Position numbers and translations under genes: made by a program
NCBI GenBank assembly: GCA_022340285.1
Contig: JAJDOG010000010.1
Span: forward strand, 21,908 to 85,907
Source: Betaproteobacteria bacterium
GTDB taxonomy: Bacteria; Pseudomonadota; Gammaproteobacteria; Burkholderiales; SG8-39
Length of the DNA stretch: 64,000 nucleotides
Reading direction: 5' to 3'
The notes under the pieces: model-generated
Told to the model about the DNA's origin: nothing
What the model saw: only the letters and a program-made list of their open reading frames with translations
Database searches by the model: none
Shown here: in pieces, positions 1 through 9,310 of the stretch
Layout: each line of letters opens with the position of its first letter
Position numbering within the stretch: position 1 is the first letter of the stretch

Positions 1-186
1 CTTGCGCTTGCCGCCGTAGGCTTTTTCGACCGCCGCATCGACGACCTTGATCATCACTGGGGAAATATCCACGCCGGTGCCGTCGCCTTCGATGTAGGGG
101 ATGATCGGATTGTCGGGAACCGGCTTGCCGGGAACGATCTTGCTTCCGCCCTGGGGAACCTTGATGTGCGAGGTGGCTGTGGCCAT
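1..186 (-). CDS. icd: Isocitrate dehydrogenase (NADP+), N-terminal fragment
   Basis: Only the first 62 codons lie in the window; the rest is beyond the left edge. The reverse-strand translation starts [14 protein letters not shown] and continues through [18 protein letters not shown], the hallmark N-terminus of the dimeric NADP-dependent isocitrate dehydrogenase of the TCA cycle. The enzyme converts isocitrate to 2-oxoglutarate and CO2. It is transcribed divergently from aceK, whose product phosphorylates and inactivates this enzyme, so substrate and modifier share one intergenic region. The start ATG is at the complement of 184-186. Confidence 0.93.
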   Translation of the reverse strand, partial: MATATSHIKVPQGGSKIVPGKPVPDNPIIPYIEGDGTGVDISPVMIKVVDAAVEKAYGGKRK

Positions 187-421
187 TGCTGCTCCGTAAG
201 CTGCTGCGTATGTGGGGTTGTCGACCGACGGCTCCCGGCCGCGATAAGCGCGAATTATGCGCCAAACAGCCCCCTTCTTGCCATCCGCCGACCGGCAAAG
301 AGGCCGTCGGTGCACCGCCCCGGACTGCGAATTTGCGGCTATTCTCGGAACTTACGAACAATTTGATCCGGGCTAGCTTGCCCGCAACGGCACCAGCCTT
401 GATTTTCGAGTCGCCTTCCAG
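187..421. promoter_or_regulatory. Divergent icd/aceK intergenic region
   Basis: This 235-bp spacer separates the divergent icd and aceK genes and must hold both promoters. No convincing operator or perfect inverted repeat was seen, and the short overlapping reading frames here look non-coding. Confidence 0.5.
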
Positions 422-2209
422 ATGAACATACCCAAAGGTGAGAACCCGGTCGCGATCGCGATCTCCGCTGCCCTCGTGGACGGCTTCGACAAGCACTACC
501 GACTCTTCCGGGAATGCAGCGTGGCAGCCAAGGCGCGATTCGAGGCCGCCGACTGGCTCGGCCAGCAGCGGGCGGTTCGCGAGCGCATTGCCTTCTACGA
601 CCAGCGAGTGCGCGAAACCGTCGAGCTCCTGAAGAACGATTTCCAGGCGGATCTTCTCGATGAGAATACCTGGCACCAGGCGAAACTGCTCTATATCGGC
701 CTGCTGACCAATCACCGGCAACCCGAGTTGGCGGAGACGTTCTTCAACTCGGTTTTCTGCAAGATCATGCACCGGACGTACTTCCACAACGACTTCATCT
801 TCTTTCGTCCGGCGGTCTCGACGGAGTACCTCGAGTCGGATCCGCCCGCGTATCGCACCTACTATCCGTTGCGGGACGGGTGGCGCGAAGCGCTTGCCCG
901 GGTCGTCCTCGACTTCGGCTGGAAGTGCGACTTTGCGGATCTCGCCCGCGACGTCGGATACGTGGCCGAGGAGATCGCCAGGCATCTGGGTGATGCCGAT
1001 CCGCACCCGAATTGCCACATTCGCGTCTTGCACGCGGCGTTCTACCGGAACAAGGCGGCTTACGTCTGTGCCATGCTCGTGAACGGGGATCAAGAGCACG
1101 CCTTCGTCGTCCCGGTCCTGCACGAAGATGGCGGCCGGCTGTATCTGGACGCGGTGCTGCTCGATCCGCGCGATATCCGGACGGTATTCAGCCTCAACCG
1201 GGCCTACGTCATGGTCGACATGGAGGTCCCCTCCGCCTACGTTCGGTTCTTGCGCGCGATGATGCCCAGAAAGCCCGAAGCCGAGCTCTACACGATGCTC
1301 GGCCTGGGCAAGCAGGGCAAGACGATGTTCTACCGCGAGCTCGCTCACCATCTGCGCCATTCCGAGGACGAGTTCGTCGTCGCGCCTGGAATTCCGGGCC
1401 TCGTCATGCTGGTCTTCACGCTGCCGTCGTTTCCGTACGTGTTCAAGGCCATCCGCGACGAGATCGCTCCGCCAAAGGACACGGACCGCGAGGCCGTGAA
1501 GGCCAAGTACTTGCTGGTGAAGCAACACGACCGGGTGGGCCGGATGGCCGATACCCTGGAGTTCTCTGACGTGGCGCTGCCGAAAGCGCGGCTCAGCGAG
1601 GCGTTGCTCGCCGAGCTGCGGCGCACCTGCCCGTCGATCCTCGAGGAAGACGCGACGGAGGTCGTCATCCGGCACCTCTACATCGAGCGCCGCATGACGC
1701 CGCTCAACATCTATCTCGATCGGGCGACCGACGAGCAGATCGAGCACGTCGTGCGGGACTACGGGCTCGCGATCCGCGAGCTGGCGTTCGCGAACATATT
1801 CCCCGGCGACATGCTGATGAAGAACTTCGGCGTGACGCGTATCGGTCGCGTGGTCTTCTACGACTACGACGAGATCGAGTACCTCGCGAACTGCAATTTT
1901 CGGCGGATCCCGGAGGCGCCGAATCCGGAGCTCGAGATGTCCGGCGAGGTCTGGTATCCCATCGCGCGGAACGACGTGTTTCCCGAGGAGTTCGCGACGT
2001 TCCTGCTGGGCAACCCGAAGGTCCGGGCCGCATTCATGCGCTATCACGCGGATCTGCTCGAGCCAGAATTTTGGCAGGCGACGCAGCGCAAGACCGCGAC
2101 CGGACACGTCGAGGATTTTTTTCCCTATCCGGACGACGTGCGGTTCTGCAACCGACCTGGCCGCGAAGCCGCGCCGGCACGGGTGCGCCGTGCGGTCTCG
2201 GCAGCCTAG
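422..2209 (+). CDS. aceK: Isocitrate dehydrogenase kinase/phosphatase
   Basis: This 595-residue protein matches AceK over its whole length (E. coli AceK is about 578 residues). AceK reversibly phosphorylates isocitrate dehydrogenase and so switches carbon flux between the TCA cycle and the glyoxylate bypass. The atypical kinase core is visible: the ATP-binding lysine sits in VFKAIRDE near residue 342, and the catalytic segment RVVFYDYDEIEYL lies near residues 476-488. In enterobacteria aceK is the last gene of aceBAK. Here it stands alone and diverges from icd, its target, and no aceA or aceB is nearby. The ATG at 422 gives the expected N-terminus. Confidence 0.97.
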   Translation: MNIPKGENPVAIAISAALVDGFDKHYRLFRECSVAAKARFEAADWLGQQRAVRERIAFYDQRVRETVELLKNDFQADLLDENTWHQAKLLYIGLLTNHRQPELAETFFNSVFCKIMHRTYFHNDFIFFRPAVSTEYLESDPPAYRTYYPLRDGWREALARVVLDFGWKCDFADLARDVGYVAEEIARHLGDADPHPNCHIRVLHAAFYRNKAAYVCAMLVNGDQEHAFVVPVLHEDGGRLYLDAVLLDPRDIRTVFSLNRAYVMVDMEVPSAYVRFLRAMMPRKPEAELYTMLGLGKQGKTMFYRELAHHLRHSEDEFVVAPGIPGLVMLVFTLPSFPYVFKAIRDEIAPPKDTDREAVKAKYLLVKQHDRVGRMADTLEFSDVALPKARLSEALLAELRRTCPSILEEDATEVVIRHLYIERRMTPLNIYLDRATDEQIEHVVRDYGLAIRELAFANIFPGDMLMKNFGVTRIGRVVFYDYDEIEYLANCNFRRIPEAPNPELEMSGEVWYPIARNDVFPEEFATFLLGNPKVRAAFMRYHADLLEPEFWQATQRKTATGHVEDFFPYPDDVRFCNRPGREAAPARVRRAVSAA

Positions 2210-2227
2210 GATTCGAGTGTGCGAAGC

Positions 2228-2716
2228 ATGCAGGACGTGAAGATATTCAAGCCCATTCTTGCACTACGAGTTGAACGCGTACTCGTCGGCCTTGCCGCAA
2301 CCGTCGCGGTCCTGGCCGCGGCGTTCGCTGTGCGTGCCGGCGAATCCGCGATCGCGCTGAATGCGGGGCTCTATGTCATCCAAGCGGAAGTGGTGGACGC
2401 TCCGGAGACGCGCGCCCGCGGGCTGATGTATCGCAGGTCGATGCCTGCCAACCATGGAATGCTGTTCGTTTTTTCCTATCCAGAGCGGCAGTGCTTCTGG
2501 ATGAAGAACACGCTCATTCCGCTGTCGATCGCGTTTCTCGACGACCGGGGCGTGATCGTGAACATCGCGGACATGCAGCCCCAGACCGAGGACGAACATT
2601 GCTCGGCGCAGCCGGTGCGTTATGCGCTCGAAATGAACCAGGGCTGGTTCGCTACCCGGAACATCCGGCCGGGCTTCAAGATTTCCGGGTTGAACAAGGC
2701 GCCGCGGTCGCAATAG
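2228..2716 (+). CDS. DUF192 family exported protein
   Basis: A small DUF192 (UPF0127) protein of about 162 residues. Residues 10-35 form a hydrophobic signal/anchor segment. The mature part carries the family pattern: TRARGLMYRRSMPANHGMLF, then CFWMKNTLIPLSIAFLD. The family's biochemical role is unknown, though periplasmic location is usual. It starts just after the aceK stop. ATG 2228 is preferred over an in-frame GTG at 2219, but neither has a clear ribosome-binding site. A strong terminator follows. Confidence 0.85.
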   Translation: MQDVKIFKPILALRVERVLVGLAATVAVLAAAFAVRAGESAIALNAGLYVIQAEVVDAPETRARGLMYRRSMPANHGMLFVFSYPERQCFWMKNTLIPLSIAFLDDRGVIVNIADMQPQTEDEHCSAQPVRYALEMNQGWFATRNIRPGFKISGLNKAPRSQ

Positions 2717-2731
2717 CGTCGATTCAAGACG

Positions 2732-2762
2732 ACAAAAAAGGGGCCCGATCGAGCCCCTTTTC
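2732..2762. terminator. Bidirectional intrinsic terminator
   Basis: The GGGGC and GCCCC arms (2740-2744 and 2753-2757) are flanked by a run of A on the left and T on the right, so the hairpin works in both directions. It sits between the convergent DUF192 and PuuD-like genes. Confidence 0.88.
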
Positions 2763-2782
2763 GCTGAGCGGAGTTCCCGCGC

Positions 2783-3379
2783 TCAGAGACCGGCGTTCTG
2801 CTGCGCCACCATGCAGAAGAGCATCGGGATCGAGAGCAGGGTATTGATGCGCGAAGCCTGGCCCGCCAGCTTCGCGGCTTTCGGCTTCTCTTCCGCGCTC
2901 GCCTCGACGAAGCCGAGGACCTTCTTCTGGTTCGGCCAGATGATGAACCAGACGTTGGCGGCCATGATGAGCCCGAGCCACATGCCGATGCCGATCGCGT
3001 GGAACGGTGCCTGGAGCAGGAGTGCCTTGCCGATGTAGCCGTTCATCGTTCCCAGAATCAATCCGGTGATCACCGTCGACAGCGCAGCCCAGCGGAACCA
3101 GAAGAGCGCTGACGGCGCAATCACCTTGGTGATGGCCGGCTTATGCTCGTCGGGAATCTTCGGCATCCCCGGCGTCTGAACGAAGTTGAAGTACCAGAGC
3201 AGTCCGATCCACATCACGCCCGAAAGGACGTGGAGGTAACGGAAGAAGAATGCCCACCAAGCGTGTTCCCCAAGGCCGATCCAGGTCTTGGTGATCGCGC
3301 CAACCAGGATGATGATCACGATCAGCAGCACAACACCTGCGGTGATCGTGCGCCCGAGTGATTGCAGTATCGCTCCCAT
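2783..3379 (-). CDS. PuuD-like membrane protein (urate hydroxylase membrane domain)
   Basis: This 198-residue protein has about four to five membrane segments (near residues 10-32, 42-65, 90-110, 120-150). The run RYLHVLSGVMWIGLLWYFNF resembles the membrane domain of PuuD (DUF989-type) urate hydroxylase. Full-length PuuD carries an extra C-terminal cytochrome c domain; this protein has no CxxCH motif and is about half that length. The neighbours (xseA, DUF192) have no link to purine breakdown. The name therefore reflects domain resemblance only. A conserved His in RYLHVLSG could bind haem, which is inference. Confidence 0.65.
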   Translation of the reverse strand: MGAILQSLGRTITAGVVLLIVIIILVGAITKTWIGLGEHAWWAFFFRYLHVLSGVMWIGLLWYFNFVQTPGMPKIPDEHKPAITKVIAPSALFWFRWAALSTVITGLILGTMNGYIGKALLLQAPFHAIGIGMWLGLIMAANVWFIIWPNQKKVLGFVEASAEEKPKAAKLAGQASRINTLLSIPMLFCMVAQQNAGL

Positions 3380-3509
3380 CTTGTCGCCTCCTTGCGTCGC
3401 CTAGTTTCTCGCGGTCTTCAGGCCGCGTCCTGATCTTCCCCGTATGGGGATTTGTAAGGCGGAAGAAGTCTAGCACACTGCTTCGTTGCGTTCGAAGCCG
3501 CGCGCCCGT

Positions 3510-4874
3510 TCAGGTCTTGTCTTCGACGCGGACCTGCGCCATGCCACGCGCGAACGTGAGATCGAGGCGGTCGCCGCGCGCAACCGCGGCGCTGTCGCGA
3601 ACCGCATGTCCCTCGCGATCCCGGACGATGCTGTAGCCGCGCTCGAGCACGGCGATCGGATCCAGGGCTGCCAGGCTGCGCTCGAGGGCGCGCAGGCGCG
3701 CTTCGCGGTCCGCCATGCACTGCCCGGACGCCGCTTGCAGCCTTCGCGCGAGATCGACGGTGTGCTCGCTGAGGGGCTCTAGGCGCGGGATGCAGCGGTG
3801 GCTGCGCTCGACGAGACCCGCGAGACGCCAGCGCTCGCGCTCGAAGGCTCGGGCCGCGGCCTGGCGGACTCTGGCAACGAGCTGACCGAACACGGCCGCC
3901 TGAGCCTGGAGGCGCCGCGCAGGGTGCACGAGCCGGCGCGCGAGATGATCGAGGAGCTGCATCCGCGTTTCCAGATCACGCGTCATCCTGCGGTGCAGGA
4001 GTTCGCGCAGGTCGCTGATTCTCGAAAGCAAATCGGCGCGTGATGGGCTGGCGAATTCGGCCGCAGCAGTGGGCGTCGGCGCGCGGCGATCGGCGGCGAA
4101 ATCCGCGATCGTGAAGTCGGTCTCGTGCCCGACGCCGACCACGACCGGGACCGGGCAGGCCCGGATGGAACGCGCGACGCGCTCGTCGTTGAACGACCAC
4201 AGATCCTCGATGCTGCCGCCGCCCCGACACAGGATGAGCACGTCGCATTCGGCGCGCCGGCCCGCGCGCTCGAGCGCGGCCACGACCTCCAGGGCGGCTC
4301 CCTCGCCCTGGACTGCCGTGGGGTACACGATGACGGGGACGGACGAATTTCGGCGCGCAAGCGTGGTCAACACGTCTCGCAACGCAGCAGCGCGCAAGGA
4401 CGTCACGATCCCGATGGCTCGCGGATAAGCCGGCAAGGGACGCTTGATCGCCTCATCGAAGAGCCCTTCGGCGGCGAGGCGGTCTTTCAGACGCAGAAAT
4501 GCCTCGTGGAGCGCGCCCAGGCCGGCACGCCGCATGAACTCGACGTTCAGCTGGAAGTCGCCCCGCGGTTCGTACAGCGTCACGACCGCCCGGACCTCGA
4601 TCTGCATCCCTTCGCGAGGCGTCCAGTCGAGGTACTGCCCGCGGTGGCGGAAGAGGACGCAGCGCACCTGCGCGCGCTCGTCCTTCAGCGAGAAGTACGT
4701 GTGTCCCGATTTTGCGAGGGTCAGATTCGAGACCTCGCCGCCGACCCAGACAAGCGGGAAGCGGGTCTCCAGGAGATCGCGAACACTGCGGTTGAGACTC
4801 GAGACGCTCAGAACCGCATCGCCGGACGACGCGAAATCCCGCGCCAGATCTGCGTTTGCGGGCATTTCGATCAT
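3510..4874 (-). CDS. xseA: Exodeoxyribonuclease VII large subunit
   Basis: This 454-residue protein is full length for XseA. The N-terminal OB-fold (LNRSVRDLLETRFPLVWVGG, then SGHTYFSLKDERAQVRCVLF) binds single-stranded DNA. The catalytic domain follows, with IGIVTSLRAAALRDVL, then CRGGGSIEDLWSFNDE and PVVVGVGHETDFTIADFAAD. The long C-terminal helical region is rich in Arg and Leu, as expected for the segment that binds XseB. With XseB it degrades single-stranded DNA to short acid-soluble products. The small subunit gene xseB is not in the window. Confidence 0.96.
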   Translation of the reverse strand: MIEMPANADLARDFASSGDAVLSVSSLNRSVRDLLETRFPLVWVGGEVSNLTLAKSGHTYFSLKDERAQVRCVLFRHRGQYLDWTPREGMQIEVRAVVTLYEPRGDFQLNVEFMRRAGLGALHEAFLRLKDRLAAEGLFDEAIKRPLPAYPRAIGIVTSLRAAALRDVLTTLARRNSSVPVIVYPTAVQGEGAALEVVAALERAGRRAECDVLILCRGGGSIEDLWSFNDERVARSIRACPVPVVVGVGHETDFTIADFAADRRAPTPTAAAEFASPSRADLLSRISDLRELLHRRMTRDLETRMQLLDHLARRLVHPARRLQAQAAVFGQLVARVRQAAARAFERERWRLAGLVERSHRCIPRLEPLSEHTVDLARRLQAASGQCMADREARLRALERSLAALDPIAVLERGYSIVRDREGHAVRDSAAVARGDRLDLTFARGMAQVRVEDKT

Positions 4875-4880
4875 TCTAAG

Positions 4881-4889
4881 CTATCCACA
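4881..4889 (+). promoter_or_regulatory. DnaA-box-like 9-mer
   Basis: The sequence ctatccaca differs at one position from the consensus DnaA box TTATCCACA. It lies just upstream of the xseA start, in the same intergenic region as the paired boxes at 5070-5092. Confidence 0.4.
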
Positions 4890-5069
4890 TGGACGCACCG
4901 CGCGCCGCGATGCCAAAGGCATGCGAAGCCGAACGTGCGCTTCCCTCGGAGATGAGCGCCAACGTATTGAATAAGCAATGAAAAGTACCGCGCGTAATTC
5001 TTCGGCAACAAACCAAAAATCCTTGCGCATACTTCACTTAGCGATGCTGCTGACAGACTATGCACAGCA

Positions 5070-5092
5070 TTATCCACAGGAATTGTGGATAA
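5070..5092. promoter_or_regulatory. Two perfect DnaA boxes as an inverted repeat
   Basis: A perfect TTATCCACA box at 5070-5078 and its reverse complement TGTGGATAA at 5084-5092 face each other across 5 bp. A further near-match, ctatgcaca, lies at 5058-5066. They sit in the 371-bp divergent xseA/exbB region, which also has a locally AT-richer stretch near 4970-5045. No dnaA, parAB or other replication-initiation gene is nearby, so a regulatory or DnaA-titrating role is more likely than an origin. Confidence 0.6.
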
Positions 5093-5245
5093 GGCGGGCG
5101 CGCCGAGGCATGCAGCTGTCATCAGCGCGCGCGTGGATGCGACCCTGCATGCGACGCGCGCCTTCGCGCGCTTTGCGAACGCTTCTTGCCGAAAGCGGGT
5201 CGCGTCGCTAAAGTCCGAAGCTTTGCCAAAACGGAACCGCGCCGA

Positions 5246-5851
5246 GTGTTTGCAATCATCGAAGCTGCAGGTTGGCCGATCTGGGCGCTGCTTGTCGCGT
5301 CGGTGATCGCCGTCGCGCTGATCATCGAGCGACTCATCGTGCTGCGCCGGGAGAAGATCGTCCCCAGGGCGCTGCTCGGACAGGTGATCGATGCCTATCG
5401 CAAGCAGGGAGTGACCGCCCAGCTCCTGGAGAATCTCTATCAAGACTCGCCCCTAGGGCGCGTGCTGGCGGCCGGGCTTCGCAACCACAAGGCGCCGCGG
5501 CCGGTGATGAAGGAGGCGATCGAGGACGAGGGACGTGGCGTGGCGCACGAGCTCGATCGGTTCCTCACCACGCTCGGGACGATCGCCACGATCAGTCCGC
5601 TGATGGGGCTGTTCGGCACCGTGGTCGGGATGATCGAGATTTTCGGGTCGCAGAACCCGACCGGAAGCAATCCCGCGCAGCTCGCGCACGGCATTTCGGT
5701 CGCGCTCTACAACACCGGGTTCGGATTGCTCATCGCGATTCCCGCGATGATCTTCTTCCGCTATTTCCGCGGCAAGGTCGAGGGGTTCGTCGTCGACATG
5801 GAGCAGCAGGCGTCGCGGCTCGTCGACATCGTTCACGGCGACCGGGCCTGA
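5246..5851 (+). CDS. exbB: MotA/TolQ/ExbB proton channel family protein
   Basis: With the GTG at 5246 this is a 201-residue inner-membrane protein beginning VFAIIEAAGWPIWALLVASV, the usual ExbB N-terminus. An upstream in-frame ATG at 5186 would add 20 unrelated polar residues and is rejected. Membrane segments lie near residues 10-28, 105-130 and 145-170. The conserved block TIATISPLMGLFGTVVGMIE is visible. ExbB and ExbD use the proton motive force to energise outer-membrane processes through TonB-like partners. exbD follows 15 bp downstream. No TonB gene is in the window. Confidence 0.92.
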   Translation: MFAIIEAAGWPIWALLVASVIAVALIIERLIVLRREKIVPRALLGQVIDAYRKQGVTAQLLENLYQDSPLGRVLAAGLRNHKAPRPVMKEAIEDEGRGVAHELDRFLTTLGTIATISPLMGLFGTVVGMIEIFGSQNPTGSNPAQLAHGISVALYNTGFGLLIAIPAMIFFRYFRGKVEGFVVDMEQQASRLVDIVHGDRA

Positions 5852-5866
5852 CGGGACGCAATCCCG

Positions 5867-6283
5867 ATGAATTTCCGCATCACGGTCAAGGAGGATCTGG
5901 AGATCAACCTGATCCCGATGATCGACGTGCTGCTCGTGATCCTGATCTTTCTCATGGTCACCACGACGTACAGCAAGTTCGCCGAGCTGCAGATCAACCT
6001 GCCGAGCGCGCAGGCCGAGAAGCAGCCCGAGCGGCCCAGCGAGATCAACGTGACGGTGAGCGCCTCGGGGGAGTACACGATCGACCGCAAGCCCGTGGTG
6101 TTCGGTGACGTCAACTCGTTCGCGCAAGCCATGCGCTCGGCCGGAGCAGGGCTGAAGGATCCGGTGATCGTCATCAATGCCGATGCCAACGCATCGCACC
6201 AGTCCGTGATCAAGGTGATGGAAGCGGCGCGCGCCGCGGGGTACGCGCAAGTGTCGTTCGCGGTCGACGCCGCGGCGCGGTAG
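5867..6283 (+). CDS. exbD: ExbD/TolR family biopolymer transport protein
   Basis: This 138-residue protein has one N-terminal membrane helix (residues 14-38) inside LEINLIPMIDVLLVILIFLM. The aspartate in that segment is the conserved proton-carrying residue of ExbD/TolR. The periplasmic remainder ends in VSFAVDAAAR. It follows exbB and is expected to form a proton-driven motor complex with it. Confidence 0.94.
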   Translation: MNFRITVKEDLEINLIPMIDVLLVILIFLMVTTTYSKFAELQINLPSAQAEKQPERPSEINVTVSASGEYTIDRKPVVFGDVNSFAQAMRSAGAGLKDPVIVINADANASHQSVIKVMEAARAAGYAQVSFAVDAAAR

Positions 6284-6298
6284 TAAAACGGTGTAGGA

Positions 6299-6360
6299 GG
6301 GGACCCGAGGAAGGGCGAGCGCTTCTTCCGCTTCCCAGCCTGGCCCTTCTGCAAATCCCC
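6299..6360. repeat. Imperfect inverted repeat between exbD and lpxK
   Basis: The arms at 6299-6316 and 6343-6360 pair at about 13 of 18 positions, with outer ggggA/Tcccc and inner agaagggc-type matches. They enclose a 26-nt loop. Intergenic hairpins of this kind can set relative expression inside an operon, but no function can be read here. Confidence 0.4.
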
Positions 6361-6367
6361 TATTGGA

Positions 6368-7351
6368 TTGCGCGTGGCCTTTCCCGAGCGGCACTGGTAT
6401 CGGTTCTCGTGGGTCTCGGCGATCCTCACGCCGGCGGCCGTTGCGTTCGGGGCAATCGTGCAGTTGCGCCGCGCCGCATACCGGCTCGGCATCTTCCGGA
6501 CTACTCGGGTCGGCGCTCCGGTCGTCGTCGTCGGAAATCTGGTCGCCGGCGGTACGGGCAAGACGCCGCTCGTGCTCTGGCTCGCTGCCGAGCTGGCGCG
6601 GCGCGGGTGGCGGCCGGGAATCGTGTCCAGAGGCCATGGCGCAGGCGCATCGCACCCGCGTCCGGTTCCGGTGGGCGGCGATCCGCTCCGCTACGGCGAC
6701 GAGCCGCTCTTGCACGCCCAGCGCAGCGGTTGCCCGGTGTGGGTAGGACGCGATCGCGCGGCTGCGGCTGCAGCGCTCCTCCTCGCGCACCCGGAATGCG
6801 ACGTGATCATCTGCGACGATGGTCTGCAGCACTATGCGCTCGCCCGGGATTTCGAGATTGCTGTTCGCGACGAGCGCGGCTCGGGCAACGGACTGCTTCT
6901 CCCCGCCGGGCCGTTGCGGGAGCCGCTCTCCCGGCCGGTCGACGCATGGATCGTGAACGGTGCGGAAGCGAATCAGAGCGAGTTTGCCATGCGGCTTGTT
7001 GCCGCGGGCTTCCGGCGCGTCGCGCCGGCGGACGGGGAAGTGCCGCAAGCGCAGCTCGCAGGCAAGCGGCTGGATGCCGTCGCCGGGATCGGTAATCCCC
7101 GGCGCTTCTTCGCGCTGCTCGAGGGCCTGGGGCTCAAGCCGCGGACGCACGCCTTTCCCGATCACCATCCGTTCCGGCCCGAGGAGCTGGCGTTCCCCGA
7201 TTGCGACTTCGTGCTGATGACCGAGAAGGATGCAGTAAAATGCCGCGCATTCGATAACGACCGGCTGCTCGCGCTGCGCGTGAATGCGGAAGTGGACGCG
7301 CGGCTCGCCGATCTAGTGGAGCGCAGAATCCGTGGACACTCGCCTGCTTGA
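6368..7351 (+). CDS. lpxK: Tetraacyldisaccharide 4'-kinase
   Basis: LpxK phosphorylates the 4' position of the lipid A disaccharide at the inner membrane. The 327-residue protein has the N-terminal membrane-associated segment (residues 14-35) and the kinase P-loop [20 protein letters not shown] near residues 53-72. The motif [17 protein letters not shown] follows, then MTEKDAVKC near the C-terminus. Translation appears to begin at TTG 6368, with a GTG two codons later as the alternative. The end overlaps the Trm112 gene by 20 bp, suggesting coupled translation. Confidence 0.94.
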   Translation: MRVAFPERHWYRFSWVSAILTPAAVAFGAIVQLRRAAYRLGIFRTTRVGAPVVVVGNLVAGGTGKTPLVLWLAAELARRGWRPGIVSRGHGAGASHPRPVPVGGDPLRYGDEPLLHAQRSGCPVWVGRDRAAAAAALLLAHPECDVIICDDGLQHYALARDFEIAVRDERGSGNGLLLPAGPLREPLSRPVDAWIVNGAEANQSEFAMRLVAAGFRRVAPADGEVPQAQLAGKRLDAVAGIGNPRRFFALLEGLGLKPRTHAFPDHHPFRPEELAFPDCDFVLMTEKDAVKCRAFDNDRLLALRVNAEVDARLADLVERRIRGHSPA

Positions 7352-7514
7352 CATTCTCGTGTGCCCGATCTGCAAGGGCCCGCTCCTGTACCGCAAGGCG
7401 GAGCAGGAGCTCATCTGCAAAGCAGATCGGCTCGGTTTTCCGATTCGCGACGGCATCCCGGTGATGCTCGAGGAGGACGCCCGCAAGCTCGATCCCCTGG
7501 AAGAGGTCGAGTAG
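7332..7514 (+). CDS. Trm112 family protein (YcaR-like)
   Basis: This 60-residue protein begins [20 protein letters not shown] with a CPxC pair and ends in [18 protein letters not shown], the standard YcaR/Trm112 form. It lies between lpxK and kdsB, its usual neighbours in proteobacteria. Eukaryotic Trm112 activates methyltransferases, but the bacterial role is uncertain. It starts at GTG 7332 inside the lpxK 3' end. Confidence 0.92.
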   Translation: MDTRLLDILVCPICKGPLLYRKAEQELICKADRLGFPIRDGIPVMLEEDARKLDPLEEVE

Positions 7515-7594
7515 CGGCAACGATTGCCCTTCCACCTCGCGCGGCGCTTCGCTCCGCAGATCATCGCACCGCTTTCCCGGACTTCACCTCGTTC

Positions 7595-8386
7595 ATGGCG
7601 GGTCTACTCAGATTCCAGGTCGTCATCCCCGCGCGGTACGCCTCGAGCCGGCTCCCAGCGAAACCGCTCGCGGACCTCGCGGGCAAGCCGATGGTGGTCC
7701 GCGTGGTCGAGCAGGCCCGGGCAAGCGGGGCGGCGGGCGTCTGGATCGCCACGGACCACGACGCCATCCTGCAGGCTGCGTCGGCGCACGGTTGCGATGC
7801 TCTCATGACGCGTGCCGACCACGCCTCCGGAACCGACCGTTTGGCCGAGGTGGCCGAGCGCCTCGGTTTTCCCGAGGACGAGATCGTCGTGAACGTGCAG
7901 GGCGACGAGCCGTTGATGCCGCCGGCGCTGATTGGTGAGCTGGCGCACACGCTTGCGAGACGCACCGCCGCATCGATCGCAACCGCCTGTCACCCGATTG
8001 CCGATCCGGCGGAAGCTTTCAATCCAAACGTGGTGAAGGTGGTGACCGATCACGCGGGCTATGCGCTCTACTTCAGCCGGGCGCCGATCCCGTTCGCGCG
8101 CGATGCCTGGGCGCCGCATCTCGGCTCGTCCGCGCCGACGCTGCTTCCAGAGGGGCTGCCGTGCTATCGCCATATCGGGATCTACGCGTATCGGGCAGGA
8201 TTTCTGCGCGAGTATTCCAAGCTCGCGTCGGCGGCCGTCGAGCGTTTCGAGGCACTCGAGCAGCTGCGCGCGCTTTGGCACGGCCATCGCATCGCGGTCA
8301 TCGTGACCGACACCGCGCCGCCCGCGGGCGTGGACACGCCTGGCGATCTTGAGCGAGTTCGGCAAATCTTTGATGCGTCGATTTGA
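7595..8386 (+). CDS. kdsB: 3-deoxy-manno-octulosonate cytidylyltransferase
   Basis: KdsB activates Kdo as CMP-Kdo for lipopolysaccharide inner core synthesis. From ATG 7595 the protein has 263 residues and begins [20 protein letters not shown]. The nucleotide-binding motif [17 protein letters not shown], then [11 protein letters not shown] and [11 protein letters not shown], are all present. The reading frame is open back to 7361, but that extension overlaps the Trm112 gene and does not resemble KdsB. The gene belongs to the lpxK operon. Confidence 0.96.
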   Translation: MAGLLRFQVVIPARYASSRLPAKPLADLAGKPMVVRVVEQARASGAAGVWIATDHDAILQAASAHGCDALMTRADHASGTDRLAEVAERLGFPEDEIVVNVQGDEPLMPPALIGELAHTLARRTAASIATACHPIADPAEAFNPNVVKVVTDHAGYALYFSRAPIPFARDAWAPHLGSSAPTLLPEGLPCYRHIGIYAYRAGFLREYSKLASAAVERFEALEQLRALWHGHRIAVIVTDTAPPAGVDTPGDLERVRQIFDASI

Positions 8387-8498
8387 CCGGCTTATCCGAA
8401 GCGGGTAAGTTCAGCGGCGCGACGGGATCTGCCTGGGCAACGGTATGGCGCCACGTTGCCGATTCTTTCTGCAGCCCACCTGACAGCGTGCTCAATAG

Positions 8499-9176
<678 letters not shown>

Positions 9177-9225
9177 GGTAGACGACGCGGGCGCACGCAA
9201 ATGGTGCGGCCCGGTTGCGCCACGG

Positions 9226-9231
9226 TATAAT
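9226..9231 (+). promoter_or_regulatory. Possible -10 element upstream of hppA
   Basis: A perfect TATAAT lies 80 bp before the hppA start. No good -35 hexamer is found at the normal spacing, so this is only a candidate sigma70 promoter. Confidence 0.35.
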
Positions 9232-9310
9232 CGCCCGTTTCGCACTATCCGGTGTCCGGCCGGGCATGGCGGACGCGGGACCAAGAAAAACCCCGTAGAG
9301 GAGGAAATCC

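Noticed and set aside
5041..5100. DnaA box cluster considered as the chromosome origin
   Set aside because: There is no dnaA, dnaN, gidA or parAB nearby, and the box cluster is small with no large AT-rich unwinding region.
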